Shown piece by piece: positions 8,872 through 16,694 of a DNA stretch of 64,000 nucleotides. The number at the start of each line of letters is the position of its first letter. Position 1 is the stretch's first letter. Source of the stretch: CAVUAF01 sp963739375 (GTDB lineage: Bacteria > Acidobacteriota > Terriglobia > Terriglobales > Acidobacteriaceae); contig CAVUAF010000018.1 of NCBI GenBank assembly GCA_963739375.1, positions 421,788 through 485,787 of the forward strand, written 5' to 3'. Position numbers and translations under genes: made by a program. The notes beneath the pieces were generated by a model that did no database searches, was not told the DNA's origin, and saw only the letters and a list, made by a program, of their open reading frames with translations.

Positions 8872-9136
8872 GTGAATCTCCCTTGGTTAAAGGTCGAGGC
8901 ATGGCGCGCCGACGGGTTGCCGGCGTGGCAATCAAACATGCAATTCTGGTTACTGCAATTCCAGCGAACCATAACACTTTTGGGGAAAACGTGCAGTGTC
9001 GTTGGATTTCGATTTGACGGCGGGTAGATAATGATGCTGGCTATTCTGCATTCCTAACTGGGCCGAGCCTGGGATATTGGCCTTCCTAGAGGCCTTTCAG
9101 CGGACGCGTCGCGTTCGTAGAGAAAGGTCGTGCGCC
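8872..9136. promoter_or_regulatory. Divergent intergenic region between leftward genes and the ACP pathway
   Basis: 265 bases, clearly more AT-rich than its flanks. It contains a direct repeat of TGCAATTC 15 bases apart (first copy about 8939), the second copy within a CTGG...CCAG inverted pair, and a TTGACG hexamer near 9014 that could be a -35 element for the rightward genes, although no good -10 follows at 17 bases. Function is inferred from position only. Confidence 0.35.
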
Positions 9137-9514
9137 GTGATCGTCGGCGTGGGTATTGATTTCATCGACCACCGCCGCATGGAGCAGGAGCTCGAGCGGG
9201 GCGCTTGGACTGTTGCCGACGGAATCTTCGACGCCGAGGAGATCGCCGGCGCAGACTCCGCGCGCCGGCCGGCAACCCGTTATGCCGCGTGCTTCGCGGC
9301 CAAGGAAGCCATCCTGAAAGCCCTGGGCCTCCCCGTCCCGGACCTCGCCATGTTCCGCGAAGTTAACCTGCGCCCCGCCGCCGATGGCGGGTACGGAGTG
9401 GTGCTGCAAGGACGGCTGGAGAGGCATGCCCGAGAGCTGCGCGTCCGCCAGATCAACCTCTCGATCGCTCAGACCCGGAAGCAGACTGCCGCCATGGTGA
9501 TCCTCGACGATTGA
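9137..9514 (+). CDS. acpS: Holo-[acyl-carrier-protein] synthase (AcpS family)
   Basis: 125 aa from GTG 9137; GAAAGG lies about 10 bases upstream, and starting here gives the usual AcpS beginning (VIVGVGIDFIDHRRME). The family would attach 4'-phosphopantetheine from CoA to a serine of an acyl carrier protein. Both signature regions are present: GIDFID near the start (metal-binding Asp) and RYAACFAAKEAILKALG around residues 54-70 (F-x-AKEA motif). Length matches the family. It is the first gene of a rightward group containing a ligase, a carrier protein and an alpha-oxoamine synthase, so its natural substrate is probably the ACP at 12240. It may be either the housekeeping enzyme or a dedicated one. 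Confidence 0.88.
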   Translation: MIVGVGIDFIDHRRMEQELERGAWTVADGIFDAEEIAGADSARRPATRYAACFAAKEAILKALGLPVPDLAMFREVNLRPAADGGYGVVLQGRLERHARELRVRQINLSIAQTRKQTAAMVILDD

Positions 9515-9541
9515 GGATGCCGATCCGCGAAGGAGCTGCCG

Positions 9542-11242
9542 ATGAGTGGCCCGACGGCGGTTGTGGAAGTCAGCACCGAATCCGGTTGGAAGGACGCCGA
9601 GCGTGAACTCGGTTATCAGCCCGGCCAACCCATCAACATTGGCTGGATGTGCAGCGATCGCCTCTGCCTGGCCGGACTGGCGCATAAGCCCGCGCTGCTC
9701 TGGGAGGACCACCAAGGCACGCAGAAGCGCTTCACCTACGACGACATCCGCGTCCTCTCCAATACCGTGGCCCAGTTTCTGCACCAGCTCGGGCTGCTTC
9801 CGGGCGAGCGCGTGTGCCTGTTCCTGGACCGCGTTCCCGAGCTTTACATCGGGTTCCTGGGCATTCTGAAGACGGGCGCGGTGGCGCAGCCGCTGTTCTC
9901 GGCTTTCGGCGACGAATCGCTCCTGGTCCGCCTGCAGAATGCCGAGACGACTGCGATCATCACCCAGAAAAAACATGTCCACAAAGTTCGCCGGATCCGC
10001 GACAAGCTCCCCGGCCTGCGACACATCATCGTGGTAGATGCGGACGGGGCCGCCTTGCAGGCGCGCGAATCGGCGTTTGCCATGGAGAAGGCGCCGCGCG
10101 TCGCCCACTTCCCGGCGTACCCGACGAGCGCGGAGTCGCCCTCAGTCCTGCATTACACCTCCGGCACCACCGGCCAGCCCAAGGGCGCGCAGCACGTGCA
10201 TTACTCCATCGTGTCGCAGTACCTGACGGCGAAGGTGGTCCTCGATCTTCGCCCCGACGACATCTACTGGTGCAACGCCGACCCTGGCTGGGTGACGGGG
10301 ACGTCCTACGGCATCATCGGCCCGTGGGCCAACGGGGTCACGCAGGCCGTGCTCGATGCCGGCTACAACGCCGAAAAATGGTACGAGTTCATTGCCAAGT
10401 ACCGGGTGAGCGTGTGGTACTCGGCGCCCACCGCCATCCGTCTGCTGATGAAGGACGGGAAGGAGTTGGCGCAGCGCCACGACCTGTCCAGCTTGCGCCA
10501 CCTCGCCAGCGTGGGCGAGCCGCTCAACCCCGAGGCCGTCATCTGGTCGCGCGAGGCATTCGGGAAACCTTTCCACGACACCTTCTGGCAAACGGAAACC
10601 GGCTGCATCGTCATTACCAACCTTCCCGGCATGCCTATCAAGCCCGGCTCCATGGGCAAGCCATTTCCGGGAATCACCGCGACGGTGCTGAATCCCACCA
10701 CCTTCGAGCCGATCGCGCAGCCGGGAGTGGCCGGGGTGATCGCGCTGCGCCCGGGCTGGCCCTCGCAAATCCGGGGTTACTGGAACAATCCGGCGGGCTT
10801 TGCCGCCAAGTTCAAGAATGGCTGGTATCTGTGCGGCGATCGCGCCTCCGTGGATGCCGACGGCTATTTCTGGTTCATGGGGCGGGACGACGATGTGATC
10901 AACACCGGGGGACACCTCGTCGGCCCGTTTGAAATCGAATCGGCGCTGCTGGAGCATCCCGCGGTTTGCGAGTCGGCGGCGATAGCCAAGCCCGACCCGG
11001 TCAACATGGAAGTCGTCAAAGCCTGCATCACCTTGAAGCCCGGGTACACCCCGTCGGCGGACCTGGAGCTGGAAATCATGAACCAGATTCGCAAGCGGCT
11101 TTCCCCGTTGGCCATGCCGCAGGAGATCGAGTTCGTCGAATCCCTGCCCAAGACCCGCAGCGGGAAGATCGTGCGCCGCATCCTGCGCTGCAAGGAGTTC
11201 AACGAGCCGGTCGGCGATCTCTCGACCATCATGAACGACTGA
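9542..11242 (+). CDS. Acetyl-CoA-synthetase-like AMP-forming acyl ligase
   Basis: 566 aa, ATG 9542 after a GAAGGAG site. ANL-superfamily enzyme: P-loop YTSGTTGQPKGAQHVHYS (about residues 202-219), FWQTETGC (about 350), the hinge region YLCGDRASVDADGYFWFMGR, GRDDDVINTGGHLVGPFEIE, and the catalytic PKTRSGKIVRRILR with Lys542, the residue often acetylated in Acs. The sequence is closer to acetyl-/propionyl-CoA synthetases (DPGWVTGTSYGIIGPWANG) than to long-chain ligases. The reaction is carboxylate + ATP to acyl-AMP, then transfer to a thiol. The genes around it suggest the acceptor may be the phosphopantetheine of the nearby ACP instead of, or besides, CoA; this is inference. Confidence 0.85.
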   Translation: MSGPTAVVEVSTESGWKDAERELGYQPGQPINIGWMCSDRLCLAGLAHKPALLWEDHQGTQKRFTYDDIRVLSNTVAQFLHQLGLLPGERVCLFLDRVPELYIGFLGILKTGAVAQPLFSAFGDESLLVRLQNAETTAIITQKKHVHKVRRIRDKLPGLRHIIVVDADGAALQARESAFAMEKAPRVAHFPAYPTSAESPSVLHYTSGTTGQPKGAQHVHYSIVSQYLTAKVVLDLRPDDIYWCNADPGWVTGTSYGIIGPWANGVTQAVLDAGYNAEKWYEFIAKYRVSVWYSAPTAIRLLMKDGKELAQRHDLSSLRHLASVGEPLNPEAVIWSREAFGKPFHDTFWQTETGCIVITNLPGMPIKPGSMGKPFPGITATVLNPTTFEPIAQPGVAGVIALRPGWPSQIRGYWNNPAGFAAKFKNGWYLCGDRASVDADGYFWFMGRDDDVINTGGHLVGPFEIESALLEHPAVCESAAIAKPDPVNMEVVKACITLKPGYTPSADLELEIMNQIRKRLSPLAMPQEIEFVESLPKTRSGKIVRRILRCKEFNEPVGDLSTIMND

Positions 11243-11315
11243 GAAATACCGGGAGGCGAGCCTTCCTGCGACGCAAACAGCCGTGGATCTACAGAGGTCC
11301 GCAGAGCCCGAGGTG

Positions 11316-11326
11316 AAAGGAGGTGA
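11316..11326 (+). promoter_or_regulatory. Near-perfect ribosome binding site (AAAGGAGGTGA)
   Basis: Eleven bases complementary to the 16S anti-Shine-Dalgarno tail, 3 bases before ATG 11330. It is the strongest such site seen in the window and fixes the start of the HEAT-repeat gene, suggesting high translation of that protein relative to its neighbours. Confidence 0.8.
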
Positions 11327-11329
11327 ACC

Positions 11330-12100
11330 ATGCTGTGGTGGACACTGCGGCAGCTCAGGTCAAAGGACCCAGGGAAGCGGACGCAAGCCGCTCGGAAACT
11401 GGGCGGGTCGAAAAGCTCGCGTGCGGTGGAACCCCTGCTGGGGGCACTCCAGGATAAGGATCCGCTCGTGCGGTATGAGGCCGCCCAGGCTCTTGGAAAA
11501 ATCGGCGATGTCCGGACAGTGGGGCCGCTCCTCGTGGCACTCAAGGATTTCGACGAAGACGTGCGGTTTGTTGCGGCGTGGAGCCTGGGCACCATCGGCG
11601 ACCCTCGAGCCGTAGGGCCTCTTGTCGCGTTACTCAGGGATACGGAGTCGGTGGTGCGACAGAAAGCAGCGGAAGCCCTGGGGAAGATTGGCGACGCCGG
11701 GGCCGTGGAGCACCTGTTGACAAGACTCGGGGACGAGGACCGGTGGGTGCGACGGGCAGCCGCGGTAGCCCTTTGTGACCCACGGTCCGTCGACGTCCTG
11801 GCCGAAGCGCTGAGGGAGTACACCCTTCTGGGGTACGTACAAAGTGAAACGTACGTGCGCTCAAACGTGCCTGAGTCAGCGGCGCGGACCCTAGGAAAGA
11901 TTGGCGGCGCGCGGGCCGCGAAGCTGCTGGCGGCGGCCCTCATGGACAAACAGGCATCTGTGCGGCAGGCAGCGGGGGAAGCACTACTGGGAATGGGAGA
12001 CGCGGGCGAGGAAGCATTCAGAAGGGCACTCGAGAACAAGCAGCCGGCCGTGCGGCAAATGGCTCGTGAGGTAATGAAGAATATGATGCTCAACCGGTAG
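11330..12100 (+). CDS. HEAT / PBS-lyase-type repeat protein
   Basis: 256 aa. The protein is almost entirely made of ~31-residue HEAT-like repeats with the pattern DPLVRYEAAQALGKIGD, repeated at least six times from residue ~15 to the C-terminus (EDVRFVAAWSLGTIGD, ESVVRQKAAEALGKIGD, DRWVRRAAAVAL and others). No signal peptide or catalytic motif. Proteins of this kind act as scaffolds, or as lyases/chaperones for bilin and Fe-S enzymes. It sits between the ligase and the carrier protein in the same orientation, so a role in assembling or docking that pathway is possible but unproven. Confidence 0.88.
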   Translation: MLWWTLRQLRSKDPGKRTQAARKLGGSKSSRAVEPLLGALQDKDPLVRYEAAQALGKIGDVRTVGPLLVALKDFDEDVRFVAAWSLGTIGDPRAVGPLVALLRDTESVVRQKAAEALGKIGDAGAVEHLLTRLGDEDRWVRRAAAVALCDPRSVDVLAEALREYTLLGYVQSETYVRSNVPESAARTLGKIGGARAAKLLAAALMDKQASVRQAAGEALLGMGDAGEEAFRRALENKQPAVRQMAREVMKNMMLNR

Positions 12101-12239
12101 GTCATCGTGGAGGACTGAAGAGCCCGTGGATTTGCGGTCTTGCCGCGAACCGTGTATCCGCAATTCATCACCGACGCCGGCGGGCCGCGCTGTAGCTCCG
12201 GGTGCGACCGCCGCAAGCAGTCAGAAGAAGAGGGCAATC

Positions 12240-12509
12240 ATGGACGAAATTACCCGAGTAGTTCGTGAGTACATCATTCGGGAATATCTGGAAGAGGGCG
12301 ACGACCGGGAGGTCACCGCGACCACGCCGCTGATCTCCGGCGGCATCGTGGATTCTTTCTCCATGGTGTCACTCAAGCGTTTCTTGGAGAAGCAGTACCT
12401 GATCCGGATACCTGACGCCGACGCGACACCCCAGGCCTTCGACACGGTGCAGAGCATCGTCGCCCTCGTGCGCCGCTTCCAGGGGGCCGCGACCGCCGCA
12501 ACGGTTTAG
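12240..12509 (+). CDS. Acyl carrier protein
   Basis: 89 aa from ATG 12240, behind AAGAGGG. The frame is open upstream, but the extra residues are unlike a carrier protein. The phosphopantetheine site is GGIVDSFSMVSL with Ser39, in the usual place at the start of helix II. The helix I region (MDEITRVVREYIIREYLEEG) is acidic as expected, and the chain ends in an Ala/Thr-rich tail. It resembles stand-alone secondary-metabolism or amino-acid carrier proteins more than the FabF-type housekeeping ACP. It lies 47 bases upstream of the alpha-oxoamine synthase, the probable user of its acyl thioester. Confidence 0.88.
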   Translation: MDEITRVVREYIIREYLEEGDDREVTATTPLISGGIVDSFSMVSLKRFLEKQYLIRIPDADATPQAFDTVQSIVALVRRFQGAATAATV

Positions 12510-12556
12510 CCGTCTCCGGGCCCCGGGCCCGTAACTTCATTTGCGAAGGAATACTC

Positions 12557-13804
12557 ATGGCCTACTGCGACACTATTCGCAACTACTACCGCAAAGAACT
12601 CGAATCCATCCAAGCCTCCGGTTTGTTCAAGGAAGAGCGCTATATCCACTCCCGCCAGTGGTCGGAGATCGAAGTCGAGTTTCCGGCCGGCGCCCAGGTC
12701 CGGAAGTGCATCAACGTGTGCGCGAACAACTACCTGGGACTCTCGAGCCATCCGGAAGTGATCGCCGCGGCGCACGCGGGGCTGGATGCGCGCGGCTACG
12801 GCATGTCCTCGGTGCGCTTCATTTGCGGCACCCAGGACATCCACCGCGAACTGGAGAACCGGCTCACCGCATTTCTCGGGACGGAAGACACGCTGCTGTT
12901 TCCCTCCTGCATGGACGCCAACGCCGGCTTCTTCGAGGCCTGCCTCAATGAGCAGGATGTGATGATCGCCGACCGCCTGGTGCACGCCTCCATCGTCGAC
13001 GGCATGCGCCTGTGCAAGGCGATGCAGGACAGCTATAAGCACTCCGACATGGCGCACCTGGAAGAAAAGCTGCAGGAACACCAGGACAAGCGCCACCGCA
13101 TGATCATCACCGACGGCGTGTTTTCCATGGATGGCGACACGGCCCGCCTGGACGCCATCGTCGCCCTGGCGGAAAAGTACAACGCCATGGTGTGCGTGGA
13201 CGACTCCCACGCCACCGGCTTCATCGGCCGCACCGGCCGCGGCACGCATGAACAATGCGGCGTGCTGGGCCAGATCGACGTCATCACCACCACCCTGGGC
13301 AAGGCGTTGGGCGGCGCTTCCGGCGGCTGCGTCAGTGGCCGCCGCGAGCTGGTCGAGATGTGCCGCCAGCGCGCGCGTCCCTACCTCTTCTCCAATGCGG
13401 TCGCTCCGGTGATCGTCGCCGGCGCCCTCAAGGTATTGGAAATCATCACCGCCAGCACCGAGCGCCGCGACAAGCTGGAGTGGAATGCCGGCTACTGGCG
13501 CGGTCTGCTGCTGGAAGCCGGTTTCGATATCAAACCCGGGACCAGCCCCATCGTGCCGGTCATGCTGTATGACGCCAAGCTGGCACAGGATTTTGCCCGC
13601 GACCTTTTTGCGGAGGGCGTCTACGCCGTCGGTTTCTTCTTCCCGGTGGTGCCCAAAGGGCAGGCGCGCATTCGCACGCAAATGTCCGCGGCCCACGAGA
13701 AGTCGCACCTCGACGCGGCGATCGCGGCGTTCCAGAAAGTGGGCCGCAAACACGGCATCCTGGGCCTCGGCAAGAAGGAGCTGGTGGCCCGGTATGCGTC
13801 GTAA
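12557..13804 (+). CDS. Alpha-oxoamine synthase, Kbl-like (glycine C-acetyltransferase family)
   Basis: 415 aa, ATG 12557 preceded by GAAGGA. Fold type I PLP enzyme with very high resemblance to 2-amino-3-ketobutyrate CoA ligase: CANNYLGLSSHPEVI, SVRFICGTQDIHRELE, TDGVFSMDGD, VDDSHATGFIG, and the PLP lysine in TTLGKALGGASGG (Lys249). The family condenses an amino acid with an acyl thioester. In threonine breakdown Kbl works with threonine dehydrogenase, which is absent here; instead an ACP, an ACP synthase and an acyl ligase precede it. That context suggests acyl-ACP as co-substrate, as in sphingoid-base or alkyl-amino-ketone synthesis, though the strong Kbl similarity keeps glycine + acetyl thioester as the simplest reading. 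Confidence 0.85.
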   Translation: MAYCDTIRNYYRKELESIQASGLFKEERYIHSRQWSEIEVEFPAGAQVRKCINVCANNYLGLSSHPEVIAAAHAGLDARGYGMSSVRFICGTQDIHRELENRLTAFLGTEDTLLFPSCMDANAGFFEACLNEQDVMIADRLVHASIVDGMRLCKAMQDSYKHSDMAHLEEKLQEHQDKRHRMIITDGVFSMDGDTARLDAIVALAEKYNAMVCVDDSHATGFIGRTGRGTHEQCGVLGQIDVITTTLGKALGGASGGCVSGRRELVEMCRQRARPYLFSNAVAPVIVAGALKVLEIITASTERRDKLEWNAGYWRGLLLEAGFDIKPGTSPIVPVMLYDAKLAQDFARDLFAEGVYAVGFFFPVVPKGQARIRTQMSAAHEKSHLDAAIAAFQKVGRKHGILGLGKKELVARYAS

Positions 13805-13906
13805 GGAGTAGCCGGCGGCCTGTACGCTGCCCAGGAACCCGGAGGTGGGTAGCAGCGCCAACAGGATTCAAGACTCGCAGAGCCGCCACCCGGCAGGGAG
13901 GGTGCC

Positions 13907-14089
13907 ATGATTTGCGCGGAATTGGAGCGGCTGGAGGCGCGGTTCGACGACCTTCTGACCGCGCTCGAAGATCCGGACCTCACCGCGGAAGAGCGCCAGG
14001 CGTTGCAGCAACAATACGACGAGATGATGCGGACCATTCGCGTCCACCAGGCCAGCGGGCATGACGGGAATCAATGTTTCGAGGAGTAA
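13907..14089 (+). CDS. Small acidic helical protein, unknown
   Basis: 60 aa, ATG 13907 behind GGGAGGGTGCC. The sequence (MICAELERLEARFDDLLTAL then PDLTAEERQALQQQYDEMMR) is predicted to be two helices, rich in Glu/Asp/Gln, with no membrane segment. The clear ribosome site supports it. It follows the Kbl-like gene by about 100 bases and may be part of the same transcript. Function unknown. Confidence 0.6.
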   Translation: MICAELERLEARFDDLLTALEDPDLTAEERQALQQQYDEMMRTIRVHQASGHDGNQCFEE

Positions 14090-14110
14090 CCGCTCCCCGG
14101 CTCGGGGCGG
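14090..14110 (+). terminator. GC-rich hairpin after the small acidic gene
   Basis: CCGCTCCCCGGCTCGGGGCGG can fold with a CCCCG/CGGGG stem around a GCT loop, directly after the stop at 14089. No T-run follows, so a Rho-independent terminator is only weakly supported. Confidence 0.3.
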
Positions 14111-14193
14111 CAGGTGCTGCTCGGCCACGCTTCGCCATCGCTGGCTGATTAACTTACTGCTGCCGGCGCAATCTCGAAGGAAAGGGAATCGCT

Positions 14194-14781
14194 ATGTCGA
14201 GAGTCGGATGCCTTGCACTCCTGCTATGCCTCCTGGTGGCGCCGGCAGGCGCTCAAGAAACAAAATCGGCGCAACGCGGTGAAAAGACGGTCGCCGGGAA
14301 CAATGTTTTGGGACGACTCGCCGGAAGCTGGACGCTCAAGAGCAGCGTCTGGGGGTTGGGCTTTGCCTCGAGCACCAGCCCGGGGGACAAGACGCCGCCG
14401 ACGGTGATCACGCGGCGCGGCAAGAGCGTGACGGTGAACGCGCGTCTCCAAACCGGCCAGGGCGCATATGGAGTGCCGGAGTTCAACGAGTTCACCTTCA
14501 CACTCACGCAGGCGGAGGGTGAGGCCGCGGGCTACCTTCTGTCGGTCGAATCGGCAAGCTGGCTCACCTTGAACCAGCTGCCGATGGCCATGGCGAGCAC
14601 CGGTGAGCTCAAGGGAGAAACAACCCTGCCGTTCAGGGGCGCCCCGCTGCCGCTCGAGGTCGTCATCCAGTTCGCGGCGGACGGCGGGCACAGGTGGGAT
14701 CTCACGCAAAAGCAGGCCAGCGGCAAACTGCTGCGATCCTTCACTCTGGAGTTCACCCGCCCAGCCACAGCCGTGCCGTAG
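14194..14781 (+). CDS. Exported protein of unknown function
   Basis: 195 aa from ATG 14194, ribosome site GAAAGGG. A clear signal peptide spans residues 1-21 (CLALLLCLLVAPAGAQ). The mature part begins with a lipocalin-like entry (NVLGRLAGSWTLKSSVWGLG) and continues as alternating polar/hydrophobic beta-type sequence, suggesting a small periplasmic beta-barrel or sandwich. No cysteine after the leader and no catalytic motif. It is unrelated in sequence to the flanking genes. Confidence 0.7.
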   Translation: MSRVGCLALLLCLLVAPAGAQETKSAQRGEKTVAGNNVLGRLAGSWTLKSSVWGLGFASSTSPGDKTPPTVITRRGKSVTVNARLQTGQGAYGVPEFNEFTFTLTQAEGEAAGYLLSVESASWLTLNQLPMAMASTGELKGETTLPFRGAPLPLEVVIQFAADGGHRWDLTQKQASGKLLRSFTLEFTRPATAVP

Positions 14782-14926
14782 CGGCCCTGCCGCGGGCGGT
14801 CAGAGGTTCATGGGCGGCCGCGGGAACGGCGCGCGTGAACTCGGTCACCAACGACGACGAGAAGTGCTGCGAACCCGTGTCGGCGCAGGCAGTTGTCGCC
14901 ACGACCGAGCAGCCAGCGCCGCACGG

Positions 14927-16279
14927 TCAAGGGTTCTTTTCCTCCAGCTTGAAGTTCACGTTGATCTGCGTCTCCACCTCCATCGGCTCGCCGTTCAGCA
15001 AGAACGGTTTGTAGCGCCATTGGCGGACCGCGTCCAGGGCCGCTTGCACCAACAAGGGATGTCCGCTGACCACTTTCAGGTTCTCGATCGTGCCGTTCTT
15101 GCCGACCACGACCGCCATCGTCACCGTACCCTGGACCCTCGCTTGCCGGGCGATGGACGGATACACCGGGTCGACCTTGTGGACCAGGTTGCCCTCCATG
15201 ACGCCTGGGCCGATCCGCACTCTCGACGGCGCCGCTTCCTTGCGTGCGGGCGGTGGTGGCGGCACGCTGCCGATGATGCCGCCGATCACGCCGCCCAGCT
15301 GCCCGCCGGGCACGCCGCCGGGTACGCCCCCAACCACGCCGCCTGCCACGCCTTCTGCTTCGCCCGGGACCTTGATGGGTTTGACCAGGACCTCCGCGGA
15401 ACCCTTCGCATCGCCGGTTGACTCGACGGGCTGCGCTTTGGGTGGCGGCGGCGGCGGCGGAAGCACTCCCTGCGGGATCAGTTCAGGCGGTGCCACGATG
15501 GCCCCCGCGCTGGCTATCTGGCTCATCTCGTTCCTGGCGAAACCGTAAGCCCCGCCCAGGACCAGCAGCACTGCCAGCACCGCCGCGACGCTGGCCGCCA
15601 GGGGCAGAGGCCAGGGTCCGAGCAGCCCCAACGGGCGCGCACCGTCATTGCCCAGGCGTTCTTTTTCCAGCGCGGCGATTACGGCAATGGAGAGTCCACA
15701 CACCGCCGCGACCGTCAGGTACGCCGCCAGCAGCATGGCGTCCATCTCCATGCGCCCGGGCATCACCGACTTGCCGCCGACGGCGCCCAGCACCACGCTG
15801 ACCAGCACCAGCACCCACCAGAACGTCACCACCCGCGGTGTCCGCGGGGTGCCGCCGGGCCGGTGAAGAGCGGCGGCGGCTTTGCAGGCATCTGCCACCA
15901 CCTGGTAAGGGCGCACAAAATTCAAGAAGGGCACGAAGAAGCCGGTGATGGCCCAGTGCGCGGAATAACGCACCCGGGCGCCCCGTGCCGCCAGTTCGCG
16001 ATAGCGCACGTACAGCCAGACCATGAAGGTGAGATTCGCGGCCACTATCAGCGCCAGCCGCAACCACCAGAGCCAGCCCACCACCGGATACAAAACGATA
16101 AACCAGAACAGGAACGGGAGTGCCTCGCCCGCGACGCGGTACAGGAAGCGATAGAGCAGCCAGGTCAGAATCACCGGCAGGGCGAGGCTAACGCCCAGGG
16201 CAAGGAGATAAAGAACCACGGCCAGGCGCGGCAGAACACCCAGCTTGGCGGGATGAGGACCAGAAACGGGAGTCGCCAT
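14927..16279 (-). CDS. DUF4328-like membrane domain fused to a TonB C-terminal domain
   Basis: 450 aa, ATG 16279 preceded by a purine-rich GGGAGGATGCC site. Residues ~15-210 hold about five membrane segments with HWAITGFFVPFLNFVRPYQV, characteristic of DUF4328 proteins; one more membrane span lies at ~230-250. A long Pro-rich then Gly-Gly-Val repetitive linker (~265-345, repeats of VGGVPGG type) leads to a TonB-C domain at the end (VDPVYPSIARQARVQGTV, WRYKPFLLNGEPMEVETQIN). TonB-C domains in Acidobacteriota often occur on non-classical carriers. The protein could energise outer-membrane transport, but no ExbB/ExbD gene is nearby. The combination of domains is uncommon. Confidence 0.8.
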   Translation of the reverse strand: MATPVSGPHPAKLGVLPRLAVVLYLLALGVSLALPVILTWLLYRFLYRVAGEALPFLFWFIVLYPVVGWLWWLRLALIVAANLTFMVWLYVRYRELAARGARVRYSAHWAITGFFVPFLNFVRPYQVVADACKAAAALHRPGGTPRTPRVVTFWWVLVLVSVVLGAVGGKSVMPGRMEMDAMLLAAYLTVAAVCGLSIAVIAALEKERLGNDGARPLGLLGPWPLPLAASVAAVLAVLLVLGGAYGFARNEMSQIASAGAIVAPPELIPQGVLPPPPPPPKAQPVESTGDAKGSAEVLVKPIKVPGEAEGVAGGVVGGVPGGVPGGQLGGVIGGIIGSVPPPPPARKEAAPSRVRIGPGVMEGNLVHKVDPVYPSIARQARVQGTVTMAVVVGKNGTIENLKVVSGHPLLVQAALDAVRQWRYKPFLLNGEPMEVETQINVNFKLEEKNP

Positions 16280-16694
16280 GGCATCCTCCCCAACTGACTG
16301 TTTTTATTTTTCAAGGCAGAGACCGCTGAGCACGCGGAGGTGCGCCGGCTGTCATCTGCGGAGCAGGGACGAAGACCGGCTGCCTGAGATCGAGGGGCCT
16401 TGTCTTCGCGTCCCAGCGTCTCTGGCGGCGGAGCTTACTCCTCGATAACCACATTCACCAGCGTCCCCACTCTCTCCCCCGTGACCTCGATCAGGTCGCC
16501 GACCATTCCTCGTAAGTAGTTGTCCTACCTGCGGTTGTGCGACCGGTCACACGGGGCTGTGACCGTGGTCACACCCCGGTGTGCGGGCCCGGTCGAGACT
16601 GTCCCCAGCACCAACGGGGTCAGCGGAACGGGGTCTCGTCCCACCAAAGAAGCGCAGTGCAGGGCAAGGGTGAATACTCCGATCCCCACGTGAC
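16280..16694. other. 415-base intergenic region upstream of the histidine kinase
   Basis: Holds the palindrome array described separately (16537-16583) and a 23-codon minus-strand reading frame (16435-16506; product MVGDLIEVTGERVGTLVNVV plus three residues). The latter has an acidic, beta-like composition but is closed by an in-frame stop 21 bases upstream of its ATG, so it is either a very short peptide or a remnant. Nothing else is recognisable. Confidence 0.5.
16537..16583. promoter_or_regulatory. Array of three palindromes (operator-like)
   Basis: Three inverted repeats in 47 bases: GTGCGACCGGTCACAC (16537-16552, one mismatch pair), TGTGACCGTGGTCACA (16558-16573, perfect 7+2+7) and CACACCCCGGTGTG (16570-16583, perfect 6+2+6). 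The first two share the half-site TGTGACC/GGTCACA and have centres 21 bases apart, two helical turns. The third centre is 11 bases further on. They lie 110-160 bases before the histidine kinase start, fitting a dimeric regulator binding side by side. The binding protein is not known. Confidence 0.6.
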
